A stretch of DNA of 64,000 bases from Bacillota bacterium (GCA_018333655.1 JAGXTJ010000044.1:62001-126000); one strand, 5' to 3'. Positions 1-8,261 are shown, numbered from the stretch's first letter. Program-made: numbers and translations. Notes: generated from the sequence alone by a model not told the origin.

Positions 1-43
1 CTTTGACCACGCGTGTAATGAGGCGTAACTAGAACGGGGGGCT

Positions 44-532
44 ATGCTAGGGATGCGGACTTTGCCAGGCAAGCAAGCCGGGGGCTTTACTCTTATTGAG
101 TTACTGGTAGTCGTAGCCCTACTTGCCCTCATCGCGGGGATGGCTGTGCCGCGTGTTTCTGCTATCTTGCTCGATCTAAGCTTAATCGCCGAGGCAAGAT
201 ATGCCCACTCCCACGCGCAGGCTGTGCGCCAGTTCGCCATTATGCGCGGCAGTGCGGTAAGTATACACTATTTTAGCTCTGCCCCGGCCCGGATTCTAGT
301 AATCGACCCTCAGTCAGGGGTAGCGGTATCAGAGTTTACAGAGCGCATTTTACCGGCTGGTTTCCGACTCGAACCCGTTTTACATGGCTCAAAAGTTGTG
401 ACCTTTAACGCGCGGGGCGAGGCAACATGGCATCCCTCTGCCGCGCAATTGATTGTTATCCGTGCGCCACATGGGCAGACGCGCAGCTTACGCTTTCACA
501 GTGCGGGGCGAATTATGTTTTTAAACCCGTAG
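44..532 (+). CDS. Type IV prepilin-like / pseudopilin protein
   Basis: The 162-residue product has a short basic leader and then the class III prepilin signal GGFTLIELLVV at about residues 13-23 (cleavage between Gly and Phe, Glu at +5). The hydrophobic helix that follows runs to about residue 40. Such proteins are cleaved and methylated by a PilD-type peptidase and assembled into type IV pili or pseudopili. The C-terminal 120 residues have the small beta-rich look of GspH/FimT minor pseudopilins, but I cannot assign a specific subunit. ATG at 44 follows a G-rich ribosome site; ATG at 53 is an alternative. The pilMNO-like genes downstream support a pilus or competence apparatus. Bases 1-32 probably hold the tail of an upstream gene (stops at 26-28 and 30-32 in two frames). 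Confidence 0.85.
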   Translation: MLGMRTLPGKQAGGFTLIELLVVVALLALIAGMAVPRVSAILLDLSLIAEARYAHSHAQAVRQFAIMRGSAVSIHYFSSAPARILVIDPQSGVAVSEFTERILPAGFRLEPVLHGSKVVTFNARGEATWHPSAAQLIVIRAPHGQTRSLRFHSAGRIMFLNP

Positions 533-592
533 AGAAGGGTAGTTTATTGCTTAATGCCCTTTGTTTGCGTGGTGTCGTGATAGGAGGTACCT

Positions 593-1747
593 GTGCTAAT
601 GTCTTTTTTTACTGCCAGTAATGCCTGGCTGTACTTAGTCGCTTTGTTACTGCTGCTGCTCGTCGCGGGGTATTCTCTCTTGCGCTTACGCTCCAGCACC
701 AGAACAACCCTTGGCATTGACGTTGGCAATGCCCAAATTAAGATCGCGGAGTTAAGTGTGGGTAGGCGACCGGCCTTACTGCGCTACGCGATTGTGCCCA
801 CCCCTCCGGATGCGGTTCATAATGGCGTGGTTAAAGACGGAGAAGCTTTGGTACTCGTTATTGCTGATGCCATCGCTAGCGCTGGCTTTCGTTCGCGACG
901 TTGTACGGCAGTGTTAACGGGGCAGAATCTGCTGCTACGGCATATTGAGCTACCTGCTATGCCTACCGCGGAATTGCGTCAGGCTATAAAGTGGCAGTTT
1001 GAGCAATTTTTTCAGATTCGCCTAGCGGAGATGCTCACTGACTACCAAGTTATCTCGGCTGGCCCCGGGCAGCCCTCTACCGTCCTCCTTGTGGCCATGC
1101 AACGCGAGCCGATTATGTCCTTGGTAGACCACTTGCGGCGCGCCGGTCTTGTCGTTCTGGGCGTGGACATTGAGTCGCTGGCTGTGCAGCGCGCCATCGG
1201 CTTAACGCAGAGCGCGGACAAAACTAAGGTCACGGAAGCCGCGGTAGACTTTGGTGCGGGTACGACCAATGTAAGCATTTACCATCAAGGGCTACTGCAG
1301 GCCAGTCGTATATTAAACATCGGGGGCAATGACTTTACCAGTGCCATTGCCGCGTACTTTGACTTAGACCACGATTCGGCCGAGGCCCTTAAATTACGCC
1401 ATGGGCTGGCCACGGCGAGCGAGATTGGGCCCGCTGTAGCAGCAGTGCGAGACCGCTTGTTTGGCGAAATCTACAAGACCCTAGACTTTTATTTTACGGA
1501 ACATCGCGAGCAAAAATTGGCCAAGCTGACTATTGTCGGCGGGGGCAGTAATATGGCGGGCCTAGCCGTGCAAATTGACCATTTTTTAGGCGAAAACCAG
1601 GCCATGCTACTGGATACTTTTTCTGTAGAGCTACTTAACCCCCTGCATTTTGTGGAGCACAAGCTGGGGGAAGAGGAGGCCAAGCTGCTAGGGCCTGCGC
1701 TAGCCGTAGCCATTGGACTGGCGCTTGAAGAGGTGGTGACGCGATGA
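593..1747 (+). CDS. pilM: PilM-like type IV pilus assembly ATPase (actin fold) with N-terminal membrane helix
   Basis: The 384-residue protein carries the actin/FtsA-like fold of PilM: first phosphate loop LGIDVGNAQIKIAEL near residue 40, second phosphate loop AAVDFGAGTTNVSI near 215, and a nucleotide-binding IVGGGSNMAGL segment near 315. PilM normally sits on the cytoplasmic face of the pilus alignment complex and binds the N-terminus of PilN. Unusually, residues 10-31 are a strong hydrophobic segment (LYLVALLLLLLVAGY) ahead of the actin fold, whereas typical PilM is soluble. The GTG start at 593 lies 5 nt after AGGAGG (582-587); ATG at 599 is an alternative and would keep the helix. It overlaps pilN by 4 nt, so the two are translationally coupled. 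Confidence 0.87.
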   Translation: MLMSFFTASNAWLYLVALLLLLLVAGYSLLRLRSSTRTTLGIDVGNAQIKIAELSVGRRPALLRYAIVPTPPDAVHNGVVKDGEALVLVIADAIASAGFRSRRCTAVLTGQNLLLRHIELPAMPTAELRQAIKWQFEQFFQIRLAEMLTDYQVISAGPGQPSTVLLVAMQREPIMSLVDHLRRAGLVVLGVDIESLAVQRAIGLTQSADKTKVTEAAVDFGAGTTNVSIYHQGLLQASRILNIGGNDFTSAIAAYFDLDHDSAEALKLRHGLATASEIGPAVAAVRDRLFGEIYKTLDFYFTEHREQKLAKLTIVGGGSNMAGLAVQIDHFLGENQAMLLDTFSVELLNPLHFVEHKLGEEEAKLLGPALAVAIGLALEEVVTR

Positions 1748-2268
1748 AAGTAAATTTACTGCCACTAGAGATGAGGCGGCGGAGTGACTTAAGCCCGTAC
1801 CAGCGCTACCTAGGTGGTTTTGTCGCGGCATTGGTGCTCCTACCCATGCTCTACACCCTGATGGTGTACCTAGATACCAATCGCTTAAGCCGTGAAGAGG
1901 CAGCTTTAGAGGCGCGTCTAGAAGTGCTGCGCCCCTTGGAGGGGCTACTCGCCGAGCGAAATACCTTGGCGCAAGAGGTGCAGGTATTACGGCAGGCGAT
2001 GGCGGCGCGCGAGAAATTTGCGCCAAGTATTTACCTAGAGGAGATGCTTAAGTTACTGCCCCCGCAGACTATTTTGGCTGATCTTGCGCTCGACCGCGAG
2101 ACCTTGCGCTTTAGCGGCACCCTCGGCAGTTATACCGAGGCCGCCTACTTGCTGGTCTTGTTTGAGTCGTCACCTCTTTTTGCCAACCCTGTACTTTCAC
2201 ATTTGACCGCGGATGAGGCGGGGTTTGCTTATGACTTTACAGTAGAGCTTGCGGGGGGTGAGGAGTGA
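1744..2268 (+). CDS. pilN: PilN-like type IV pilus alignment protein
   Basis: This 174-residue protein begins MKVNLLPLEMRRR; the N-terminal NLLP motif is the segment by which PilN binds PilM in characterised systems. One transmembrane helix follows at about residues 23-43. Next come a coiled-coil stretch rich in Glu, Leu and Arg (about 50-95) and a small alpha/beta domain. The bitopic topology and gene order match PilN. It overlaps pilM upstream and abuts the next gene, consistent with one operon encoding the PilM-PilN-PilO subcomplex. Confidence 0.82.
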   Translation: MKVNLLPLEMRRRSDLSPYQRYLGGFVAALVLLPMLYTLMVYLDTNRLSREEAALEARLEVLRPLEGLLAERNTLAQEVQVLRQAMAAREKFAPSIYLEEMLKLLPPQTILADLALDRETLRFSGTLGSYTEAAYLLVLFESSPLFANPVLSHLTADEAGFAYDFTVELAGGEE

Positions 2269-2846
2269 TGAAAGTAAACATCAGTCCGCGCGAAAAGCGG
2301 CTGCTGGCGGGGCTACTCACGTTCGTGCTCTTTTTAAGCTACTACCTCTTTGTTTTAGAACCCTTGCTGGCACGGCAGGCCAGACTACAAACGAGCATTG
2401 CTGACAAAAGGATAGAAGTACAGCGCCTGCAGCCGCTCGAAGCACAGGCGCCACAGCTACGGCAAGAAATTACCGCGCTAGAGAGCGACTTAGCGGCTTT
2501 GCAGGACTTAGGGCGGCCACTGCCCTTGCCCGATGTGCTAGTTACTTTGGAGCGCTTGGCAGAGACATGGCAAGTGGAGCTCGAGGCACTTGGTCTGCAG
2601 GGGGTTGTCCCTGAGACGGGTGGGGCACTTAACTTGCGGTTTAGCACGCAGTATGCCTCCTTTAGTGGTTTTCTGCTCGACTTAGAGCGGCTCGACCACA
2701 GCTTCTTGCTTTCATCTCTACGCCTTGCCTCGACCGGAGTGGCGGTCGATGTTGACCTTGCTTTTAGCATCTTTAGTGGTGTCATACCGCCCCGCGACGA
2801 TATCTTAGTACCATGGCGACTTTCGCCCTTTAATACACGGAGGTAG
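2268..2846 (+). CDS. pilO: PilO-like type IV pilus alignment protein
   Basis: The 192-residue product has a basic N-terminus, one membrane helix at about residues 13-31 (AGLLTFVLFLSYYLFVLEPL), a coiled coil at about 35-85, and a C-terminal ferredoxin-like region typical of PilO. Third position after PilM and PilN supports the call. The ATG at 2268 shares a base with the pilN stop; GTG at 2265 is also possible but overlaps the ribosome site. No secretin, PilP or PilQ follows, as expected for a Gram-positive-type (monoderm) pilus. A hairpin terminator lies 45 nt downstream. Confidence 0.8.
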   Translation: MKVNISPREKRLLAGLLTFVLFLSYYLFVLEPLLARQARLQTSIADKRIEVQRLQPLEAQAPQLRQEITALESDLAALQDLGRPLPLPDVLVTLERLAETWQVELEALGLQGVVPETGGALNLRFSTQYASFSGFLLDLERLDHSFLLSSLRLASTGVAVDVDLAFSIFSGVIPPRDDILVPWRLSPFNTRR

Positions 2847-2891
2847 ACTTGTTGTATGGCAAGCTGTTCGGCTTACACTTACTGCGATAGG

Positions 2892-2919
2892 GCCGCCTGC
2901 TTTTCTGCGGGTGGCTTTT
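2892..2919 (+). terminator. Rho-independent terminator after pilO
   Basis: A 9-bp stem, GCCGCCTGC (2892-2900) with GCGGGTGGC (2907-2915), closes over a 6-nt loop with two G-U pairs and is followed by TTTT. It separates the pilus operon from aroK. Confidence 0.75.
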
Positions 2920-2978
2920 CTGTATACTTATTGTATGTGTAGGCGCACGTGAGAGCTAGTCGGTAAAGGGGGAGTTTT

Positions 2979-3506
2979 ATGAAAATTATTCTCATTGGCA
3001 TGATGGGTAGCGCTAAGAGCACCGTGGGGAGGCTTCTCGCGGCACAACTTCATTGTCCGCTTCTCGATCTAGACAACATGATTGAAGAGCAGTGCCAGCA
3101 AGCTATATATGAGATTTTTGCCGAGCGCGGAGAGGGCTATTTTCGCCAGCTCGAGGCAGCTGCCATGCTGAAGCTAGCCGCCCAGGCCGGGCCGGCGGTG
3201 ATTTCACTTGGTGGGGGAGCCATACTGAACAGCACGGCCATGGACGTACTTAAAGACACAGGGCGAGTGATTTACTTGCGCGCTACTCCAGCACATCTGG
3301 CCAAACGCCTAGCCTACAGTGCCGAAAAGCGCCCCCTGCTGCTAGATGCCCCGGATCAGCTCGCTCGCCTTACCGATATTCTTGCCCTGCGGCGCCACAT
3401 CTACGAGCACTATGCCCATTTAATCCTTGATTCCGACAACAAGAATAGTGCCGCTCTCGCTGCCGAAATTTTGCAGTGGTGTAGCAGTGCCGATGCTCTT
3501 AGTTAA
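2979..3506 (+). CDS. aroK: Shikimate kinase
   Basis: This 175-residue protein phosphorylates shikimate at the 3-hydroxyl with ATP, the fifth step of chorismate synthesis. Family signatures are in place: the P-loop at residues 7-15, the shikimate-binding Asp in LLDLDNMIEE (about 32-38), RGEGYFRQLE with its binding Arg (about 53), and SLGGGAI (about 79). The P-loop reads GMMGSAKST: the Gly that normally precedes the catalytic Lys (GxxxxGK[ST]) is Ala. Everything else looks intact, so it is probably active but may bind nucleotide differently. Another chorismate-pathway gene, aroQ, follows within about 100 nt. Confidence 0.9.
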   Translation: MKIILIGMMGSAKSTVGRLLAAQLHCPLLDLDNMIEEQCQQAIYEIFAERGEGYFRQLEAAAMLKLAAQAGPAVISLGGGAILNSTAMDVLKDTGRVIYLRATPAHLAKRLAYSAEKRPLLLDAPDQLARLTDILALRRHIYEHYAHLILDSDNKNSAALAAEILQWCSSADALS

Positions 3507-3608
3507 AGGCCCTACAGTACAAAAACTACGCGGTGGGGCATGCAGGATTTTCTTACCTACCTAGAGAAAGTTCTTGTAGTTAAAGATGCAATCAAGGAGG
3601 TATTTCTG

Positions 3609-4064
3609 TTGCCGAATGTCTTAGTTATACATGGCCCTAACTTGAATATGTTGGGGCAGCGCGAAAAGCGCATTTACGGCACAACCACTTTGCCCGAGTT
3701 AAACAACATGCTCATGGCCGCAGCCACGGCTTTGCAGTGGGACGTCAGTATAGTGCAGAGTAACTCTGAGGGTGATATTGTAACCGCCATTCATGAAGCC
3801 TGCGGTCACTACGAATGTATTATTATTAATCCTGCTGCCTACACACACTACAGCATCGCCATACGCGATGCTATCGCCGCCTGTTCTGTGCCCACGATTG
3901 AGGTTCATCTATCCAATATCTACCAGCGTGAGGAATTTCGGCATAAATCCGTTATCGCTCCGGTCAGCGTAGGGCAGATTAGTGGTTTTGGCCCCTATGG
4001 GTATGTACTGGCCCTGCATGCCGCCGCTAATCTTATCGGCACCTCTCCGGCGATACAAAGTTAG
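3609..4064 (+). CDS. aroQ: Type II 3-dehydroquinate dehydratase
   Basis: The enzyme converts 3-dehydroquinate to 3-dehydroshikimate by trans elimination in the shikimate pathway and is usually a dodecamer. Visible signatures are the N-terminal VIHGPNLNMLGQRE, the catalytic Tyr in RIYGTTTL, NPAAYTHYSIAIRDA, and VHLSNIYQREEFRHKS with the catalytic His. I place the start at TTG 3609, 8 nt after AAGGAGG (3594-3600); this gives 151 residues, the usual family length, and removes an unconserved 23-residue extension that begins at ATG 3540. It lies in the same direction as aroK. Confidence 0.93.
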   Translation: MPNVLVIHGPNLNMLGQREKRIYGTTTLPELNNMLMAAATALQWDVSIVQSNSEGDIVTAIHEACGHYECIIINPAAYTHYSIAIRDAIAACSVPTIEVHLSNIYQREEFRHKSVIAPVSVGQISGFGPYGYVLALHAAANLIGTSPAIQS

Positions 4065-4117
4065 TAGCTCTGCTGGTTGTTAAGCGAAATTATACCAATT
4101 TGAGGGGGGAATTATAA

Positions 4118-5185
4118 ATGAACTCGCGACTAGAGAAACTACGCCTAGCACTGCCCGAGGACGTCGACGCCCTGCTTATCTTAAAGCCCGACAACCGCAC
4201 ATACATCAGTGGCTTTACCGGCTCTAATGCCTTTGTGGTCGTAGGCCGAGAGGCAGCCATCTTGCTCACAGACTTCCGTTATGTCGAGCAAGCCACCTTG
4301 GAGTGCCCCGATTTTACCGTTAGTGATTATGCCCCGGTTATGACTGACAGCTTAAACGCCGCTCTTGCCGCCGCGAACATTAAGTCGCTGGCCTTTGAGA
4401 GTGATTTTGTTACCGTCAGCCAGCATGAAATGCTGCAGGAGAAACTCACGGCAAGGCTACTACCCACTACTGGTCTGGTGGAAAACTTGCGCCAGGTAAA
4501 AGACGCCGCTGAAATCGAGGCCATGCGTCAGGCGGCCCTTATCGCTGAAGCAGCTTTGGCCGAGGTCTTGCCTCTTATCAAGGTCGGGGTCAGTGAAAAA
4601 TATATCGCTCTAAACCTCGAGTTCGCTCTGCGACGCCTTGGGGCTTCACGCCTGCCCTTTGATATTATAGCCGCCTCTGGGCCTCGCTCGAGCCTGCCCC
4701 ATGGTCGGGCCACAGAACGTCTCATAGAATGCGGAGATTTCTTGACGCTTGACTTTGGCGCTGTGTACAATGGTTATTGCTGCGACATGACCCGCACCTT
4801 TGTCGTGGGTGCAGAGCCTACACCCGAACAGAGTAAAGTGTATGGCACAGTGCTCGAGGCGCAACTAGCGTCACTGGCCGCCATTAGACCGGGAATGATC
4901 GGCCGCGAGCTAGACCAAGTAGCGCGCGATATCATCACCGCGCACGGCTATGGTGAGAGGTTTGGGCACGGCCTAGGACATGGGGTGGGTCGCGCCGTGC
5001 ACGAAGGACCTGGTGGAGGCAGTAAATCCGAAGACAAGTACCTCCCCGGCATGGTCATCACCATTGAACCCGGCATCTACTTGCCGGAATGGGGTGGGGT
5101 GCGCATTGAAGACATGGTGCTCATCACGGATGACGGCTACAAGAACTTTAACAGCTACCCCAAGGCACTGACTCGCGTCGGCTAG
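4118..5185 (+). CDS. pepP: Xaa-Pro aminopeptidase, M24 family
   Basis: This 355-residue cytoplasmic metallopeptidase would release the N-terminal residue preceding proline. Residues 1-125 form the creatinase-like N-terminal domain (TYISGFTGSNAFVVV) and 130-355 the pita-bread catalytic domain. The metal ligands are visible: Asp in LDFGAVYNGYCCDMTRTF (two Asp), His in FGHGLGHGVGRAVHEGP, Glu in ITIEPGIYLPEWGG and the final Glu in VRIEDMV. Placement immediately before efp is a common Bacillota arrangement. The ATG at 4118 follows GAGGGGGG. Confidence 0.93.
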   Translation: MNSRLEKLRLALPEDVDALLILKPDNRTYISGFTGSNAFVVVGREAAILLTDFRYVEQATLECPDFTVSDYAPVMTDSLNAALAAANIKSLAFESDFVTVSQHEMLQEKLTARLLPTTGLVENLRQVKDAAEIEAMRQAALIAEAALAEVLPLIKVGVSEKYIALNLEFALRRLGASRLPFDIIAASGPRSSLPHGRATERLIECGDFLTLDFGAVYNGYCCDMTRTFVVGAEPTPEQSKVYGTVLEAQLASLAAIRPGMIGRELDQVARDIITAHGYGERFGHGLGHGVGRAVHEGPGGGSKSEDKYLPGMVITIEPGIYLPEWGGVRIEDMVLITDDGYKNFNSYPKALTRVG

Positions 5186-5225
5186 TCAAAGAGCAGTAAA
5201 GCCCTATATTTAGGAGGATGCAGCA

Positions 5226-5783
5226 ATGATTTCAACAAGCGAATTTCGTACGGGCCTGACGGTGGAAATAGATGGTGTGGTCTACCAAATCATCGACTTC
5301 CAGCACGTCAAACCCGGTAAAGGGGCGGCCTTTGTGCGCGCCAAGCTAAAAAATGTCATGACTGGCGGCGTGCAAGAGATGACTTTTCGCGCGGGTGAAA
5401 AAGTGAACCGTGCTCATGTGGAACGCCGCACCATGCAGTACCTCTACGATACGGGCGATTTCTACACTTTTATGGACACCGAGAACTATGAGCAAATGAA
5501 TGTCAATCACGCCACTATCGGGGACGACATCAAATACCTGAAGCCCAATGAGAATATTAGTCTACTTATGTACCAGGAAAGAGTAATGGGGGTTGAGCTG
5601 CCTTTCTATGTGGAGCTCACCGTTGCCGATACCGCCCCCGGCTACCGCGGCGACACCGCCACGGGGGGCAGTAAACCAGCCACTATGGAGACAGGCTTAG
5701 TTATCAATGTGCCCTTCTTTATCAATGTCGGCGACAAACTGCGCATTGACACGCGCACCAAGGAATATCTCGATCGGGCTTAA
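5226..5783 (+). CDS. efp: Translation elongation factor P
   Basis: EF-P binds stalled ribosomes and promotes peptide-bond formation at polyproline stretches. The 185-residue length and three beta-barrel domains match the family. The loop [14 protein letters not shown] carries the exposed Lys-32, the position that is modified in many bacteria; no modification enzyme is visible nearby. The C-terminal domain signature [16 protein letters not shown] is present. The ATG follows TAGGAGG at good spacing, 40 nt after the M24 peptidase. Confidence 0.97.
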   Translation: MISTSEFRTGLTVEIDGVVYQIIDFQHVKPGKGAAFVRAKLKNVMTGGVQEMTFRAGEKVNRAHVERRTMQYLYDTGDFYTFMDTENYEQMNVNHATIGDDIKYLKPNENISLLMYQERVMGVELPFYVELTVADTAPGYRGDTATGGSKPATMETGLVINVPFFINVGDKLRIDTRTKEYLDRA

Positions 5784-5803
5784 TTTGTGGGAGGTGCCTC
5801 TAC

Positions 5804-7093
5804 ATGCTGTTGACAGGCGACCAATTGCGCCAGATTTTTGCTCATACCTCTCCCTTTACGGCGAACGGAACATTAAAGCCGGAAGGAGAGCGCGTGACCC
5901 TGCTCGCCGCTAATGCCAATTTCCCCCTCGAGCTACAATTTCGCGCCTTCGCCATGGCTGCAGCAGCAGGCGATTGTTCTCCCATCATTGTGCAGATTAG
6001 CCAAAATTCTGCCGAAGCCGCCGCCGGAGACCCTGGCAAGGTTCCGCCCCTTAAAGGTGTAGAGCACTACAGCCCGGATACTAATGTCGTGCTAGGCGCG
6101 CAAATTGCTGCGGCCCAACTTGCCCGCTACGCGCGCGAGTACAACGCGCCCTATGTCGCGCTTTCGCTCGACCACTTTAAAGTGCCGTCCTTTCCGCAGG
6201 CAGAGCCGCCACAGGTTGCTGGGCTCTCTTACGAGCTGGCCGAGGCCAAGGTGCAGCATGCCCTTGACCATATGCGGCCCGTGTTTGGTGCAGAAGCAGA
6301 GCTAGATATCCGCACGCGCGAGCTCTACTGCCACTACCTCTTAAGCCCCGCCTATGTGCGCTTTAAGCGCGATTTTGCCCGCATTGTGGAGTTGGTGCGC
6401 CCCGCATGGGGTATGATTGATACCGAGCACCTGCCGCCCGCCCTTGATTTTGTGGTGACGCGCGACATTCGCGATACAGTGCGCCACCTAGTCGGCAATG
6501 AGGAGATTATTATCGAAGCGGAGTTTGGTGCGACTGGCACAAGTGGGCAAGCCCTAGACTACAAGAAACTTAGGGGCGCGGAGTTAGATCATTTTGCGGC
6601 ACAGGTAGTCTCTTTCATTCAATATACAGGTGCCGATGCCATCGCCTACCCCATCGGCATGGAACATGCCGCCAAAAAAGATAAGCGTCATGAACCAGAT
6701 ATAGAGAGGATAGAGGTAGTACAGACGGCACTCTACCAAGCCCTTGGCCGGTACATACCTTTTGCTCAGCATGGGGGTTCGGGTGCGGCTAAAATTGCCC
6801 GTGGTCTCGTAGGCAAGAACAATGTCAATACCCATTTTCTCGTGGAGGGCTCACTCGCGGTAGGAGAGTACGCGGTCGCCCATATTGAAGCCATACGGGC
6901 CGGCGACAAAAAATACTGCGGCCCGGCCATCTTCACCCAGTACATGCAGGCGGTAGCGGCAGGTGCTCTAGGCAAGCTTAAAGAAACAGGCAGCCTTAAT
7001 TTGGGCAAGCAGCTTCGAGAGCACATGTCACTAGCCACACGTAAGCTACCCCGGGCCTCAGTAGGTACACCTATGGGGGCATATGACGAGTAA
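5804..7093 (+). CDS. Class II aldolase-family protein (fructose/tagatose-bisphosphate aldolase-like)
   Basis: The 429-residue product has TIM-barrel signatures of class II (zinc) aldolases in order: LSLDHFK near residue 121 (catalytic Asp and metal His), EAEFGATGTSG near 238, YPIGMEHAAKK near 283 (metal His), QHGGSGAAKI near 322 (matches the LHGGSG phosphate-binding motif) and NNVNTHF near 340. It is longer than the usual ~300-residue aldolase and the central EIG motif is altered, so the substrate may differ from fructose-1,6-bisphosphate. It lies 15 nt upstream of rex and 21 nt after efp, so it is probably cotranscribed with one or both. Confidence 0.75.
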   Translation: MLLTGDQLRQIFAHTSPFTANGTLKPEGERVTLLAANANFPLELQFRAFAMAAAAGDCSPIIVQISQNSAEAAAGDPGKVPPLKGVEHYSPDTNVVLGAQIAAAQLARYAREYNAPYVALSLDHFKVPSFPQAEPPQVAGLSYELAEAKVQHALDHMRPVFGAEAELDIRTRELYCHYLLSPAYVRFKRDFARIVELVRPAWGMIDTEHLPPALDFVVTRDIRDTVRHLVGNEEIIIEAEFGATGTSGQALDYKKLRGAELDHFAAQVVSFIQYTGADAIAYPIGMEHAAKKDKRHEPDIERIEVVQTALYQALGRYIPFAQHGGSGAAKIARGLVGKNNVNTHFLVEGSLAVGEYAVAHIEAIRAGDKKYCGPAIFTQYMQAVAAGALGKLKETGSLNLGKQLREHMSLATRKLPRASVGTPMGAYDE

Positions 7094-7107
7094 GGGAGGT
7101 TCTGTAG

Positions 7108-7737
7108 GTGGTTGTACAGATTCCGCGTCCCACCATTGAGCGTCTGCCCCTTTACTTACGCTGTCTTACACGTCTAGCTAGTAGTGGGGTGGAAGTGGTC
7201 TCTAGCGAGGAACTTGGCAAATTACTTGCCATCACCTCAGTGCAAATTCGCAAAGATTTGGCCTATTTCGGCGAGTTCGGGCGCAGGGGAGTCGGCTACG
7301 ATGTTTCTTCCTTGCTCGCGCAAGTTTCGCAAATTCTCGGTGTCGACCGAGCGCGCAAACTGGCCCTGGTTGGGGTGGGGCACCTTGGTCAAGCTCTCGC
7401 CAACTATGACGGTTTTCGTGAGCATGGCTTCAATATTTCGGCCGTTTTTGATGCTGACCCGAGCAAAATCGGGCTTACCATTGCCGGGCAGCGCGTTTTG
7501 CCGGTGCATCGCATCGGGGAGATGCTGCCCCAGATAGGTGTGGAAATGGCTATTCTCGCCGTACCGGCCCATGCTGCGCAAAAAGTTACCGACGCCCTGG
7601 TGCAGGCTGGCATCAAGGCCATCTGGAATTTTGCTCCGGTGCGGCTAATCGTGCCCGACCATGTCGAAATACGCCAAGAAAACATGATTGTCGGCCTACT
7701 CGCACTGTCTTACTACTTAGCGCAACGGGGCAAGTAA
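7108..7737 (+). CDS. rex: Redox-sensing transcriptional repressor Rex
   Basis: The 209-residue Rex has an N-terminal winged helix (about 1-75, LPLYLRCLTRLASSGVEVVS and SVQIRKDLAYFGEFG) and a Rossmann domain starting LVGVGHLGQALANY near residue 87. Rex dimers bind operators when NAD+ is high and release DNA when NADH rises, which derepresses NADH-oxidising fermentation and hydrogenase genes. The GTG start at 7108 follows GGGAGGTT. A hairpin lies directly after the gene, and the next operon (NAD-linked hydrogenase) carries a good Rex operator match at 7836-7853, so the target relation is visible in the sequence. Confidence 0.96.
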   Translation: MVVQIPRPTIERLPLYLRCLTRLASSGVEVVSSEELGKLLAITSVQIRKDLAYFGEFGRRGVGYDVSSLLAQVSQILGVDRARKLALVGVGHLGQALANYDGFREHGFNISAVFDADPSKIGLTIAGQRVLPVHRIGEMLPQIGVEMAILAVPAHAAQKVTDALVQAGIKAIWNFAPVRLIVPDHVEIRQENMIVGLLALSYYLAQRGK

Positions 7738-7751
7738 CCAATATTTTGCTT

Positions 7752-7773
7752 AACCAGCGCTCTGGCGCTGGTT
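7752..7773 (+). terminator. Hairpin after rex
   Basis: A perfect 9-bp stem, AACCAGCGC (7752-7760) and GCGCTGGTT (7765-7773), closes over TCTG. The downstream T-run is weak (AAGTCTTTG), so termination may be partial. Confidence 0.6.
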
Positions 7774-7794
7774 AAGTCTTTGCCCAAAACAGTG

Positions 7795-7823
7795 TTGACC
7801 ATGTATAAAACCCATGCTACAAT
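7795..7823 (+). promoter_or_regulatory. Sigma-A promoter of the hydrogenase operon
   Basis: TTGACC (7795-7800) and TACAAT (7818-7823) are separated by exactly 17 nt, one mismatch from consensus in each box. Expected transcription start is about 7830. It is the only strong promoter between rex and the hydrogenase genes. Confidence 0.8.
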
Positions 7824-7835
7824 TACAACTGGACA

Positions 7836-7853
7836 AAGTGATATTTTTCACAA
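7836..7853 (+). promoter_or_regulatory. Putative Rex operator
   Basis: The 18-mer AAGTGATATTTTTCACAA matches the Rex consensus TTGTGAAWWWWTTCACAA at 15 of 18 positions; the right half is perfect and the GTGA/TCAC core is a perfect palindrome. It begins a few bases after the expected start of transcription, so bound Rex would block initiation or early elongation. Confidence 0.75.
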
Positions 7854-7895
7854 AGACTAAATCATCTGACAAATCATGTGCGAGGTGGGACACCC

Positions 7896-8240
7896 ATGTT
7901 AACAGTTGCCGAACTTAACGAGATCAGATCCCGAGTGAGAAAACAGCTGCGCGTGCGTACCAATGGTTCAGCGGTGAAAGTCATTATTTCTGCTGGGACT
8001 ACGGCTATTGCTGCCGGTTCACGCGCTATTATGGCTGCTGCCCTCGACGAAATTGCTACTAAGGGGCTCTCTACCGTGCAAGTTGAGCAACGTGAAATTG
8101 ATGTCTTAGCAACCGAACAACCAGCGGTCATTATTTTAGCTCATGACGAAGAGATCTTAGTGAAGAACTGCACGCCAGATATGCTGCGTGAGCTCATGCA
8201 AAAAGCCGCGCAACAAAACGGCGAAGTAGCCGATTCCTAA
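7896..8240 (+). CDS. Cysteine-poor thioredoxin-like ferredoxin-fold protein of the hydrogenase operon
   Basis: The 114-residue product resembles the small (2Fe-2S)-ferredoxin-like subunit often encoded between NuoE- and NuoF-like subunits of NAD-linked hydrogenases. The family sequence normally begins with a Cys-containing AGTGC-like loop; here the loop reads VKVIISAGTTAIAAGSRAI and no [2Fe-2S] ligand set survives (a single Cys occurs late, in NCTPDM). It is therefore probably a structural subunit without a cluster. I chose ATG 7896 over GTG 7878 because GAGGTGG (7881-7887) sits 8 nt before it. It is the first gene of the Rex-controlled operon, 21 nt upstream of the NuoF-like gene. Confidence 0.72.
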   Translation: MLTVAELNEIRSRVRKQLRVRTNGSAVKVIISAGTTAIAAGSRAIMAAALDEIATKGLSTVQVEQREIDVLATEQPAVIILAHDEEILVKNCTPDMLRELMQKAAQQNGEVADS

Positions 8241-8261
8241 TATACGATAGGAGGTGCTGTT

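Noticed and set aside
3540-3608. N-terminal extension of AroQ starting at ATG 3540
   Set aside because: The extension is outside the family length and the strong ribosome site AAGGAGG lies inside it, directly before TTG 3609.
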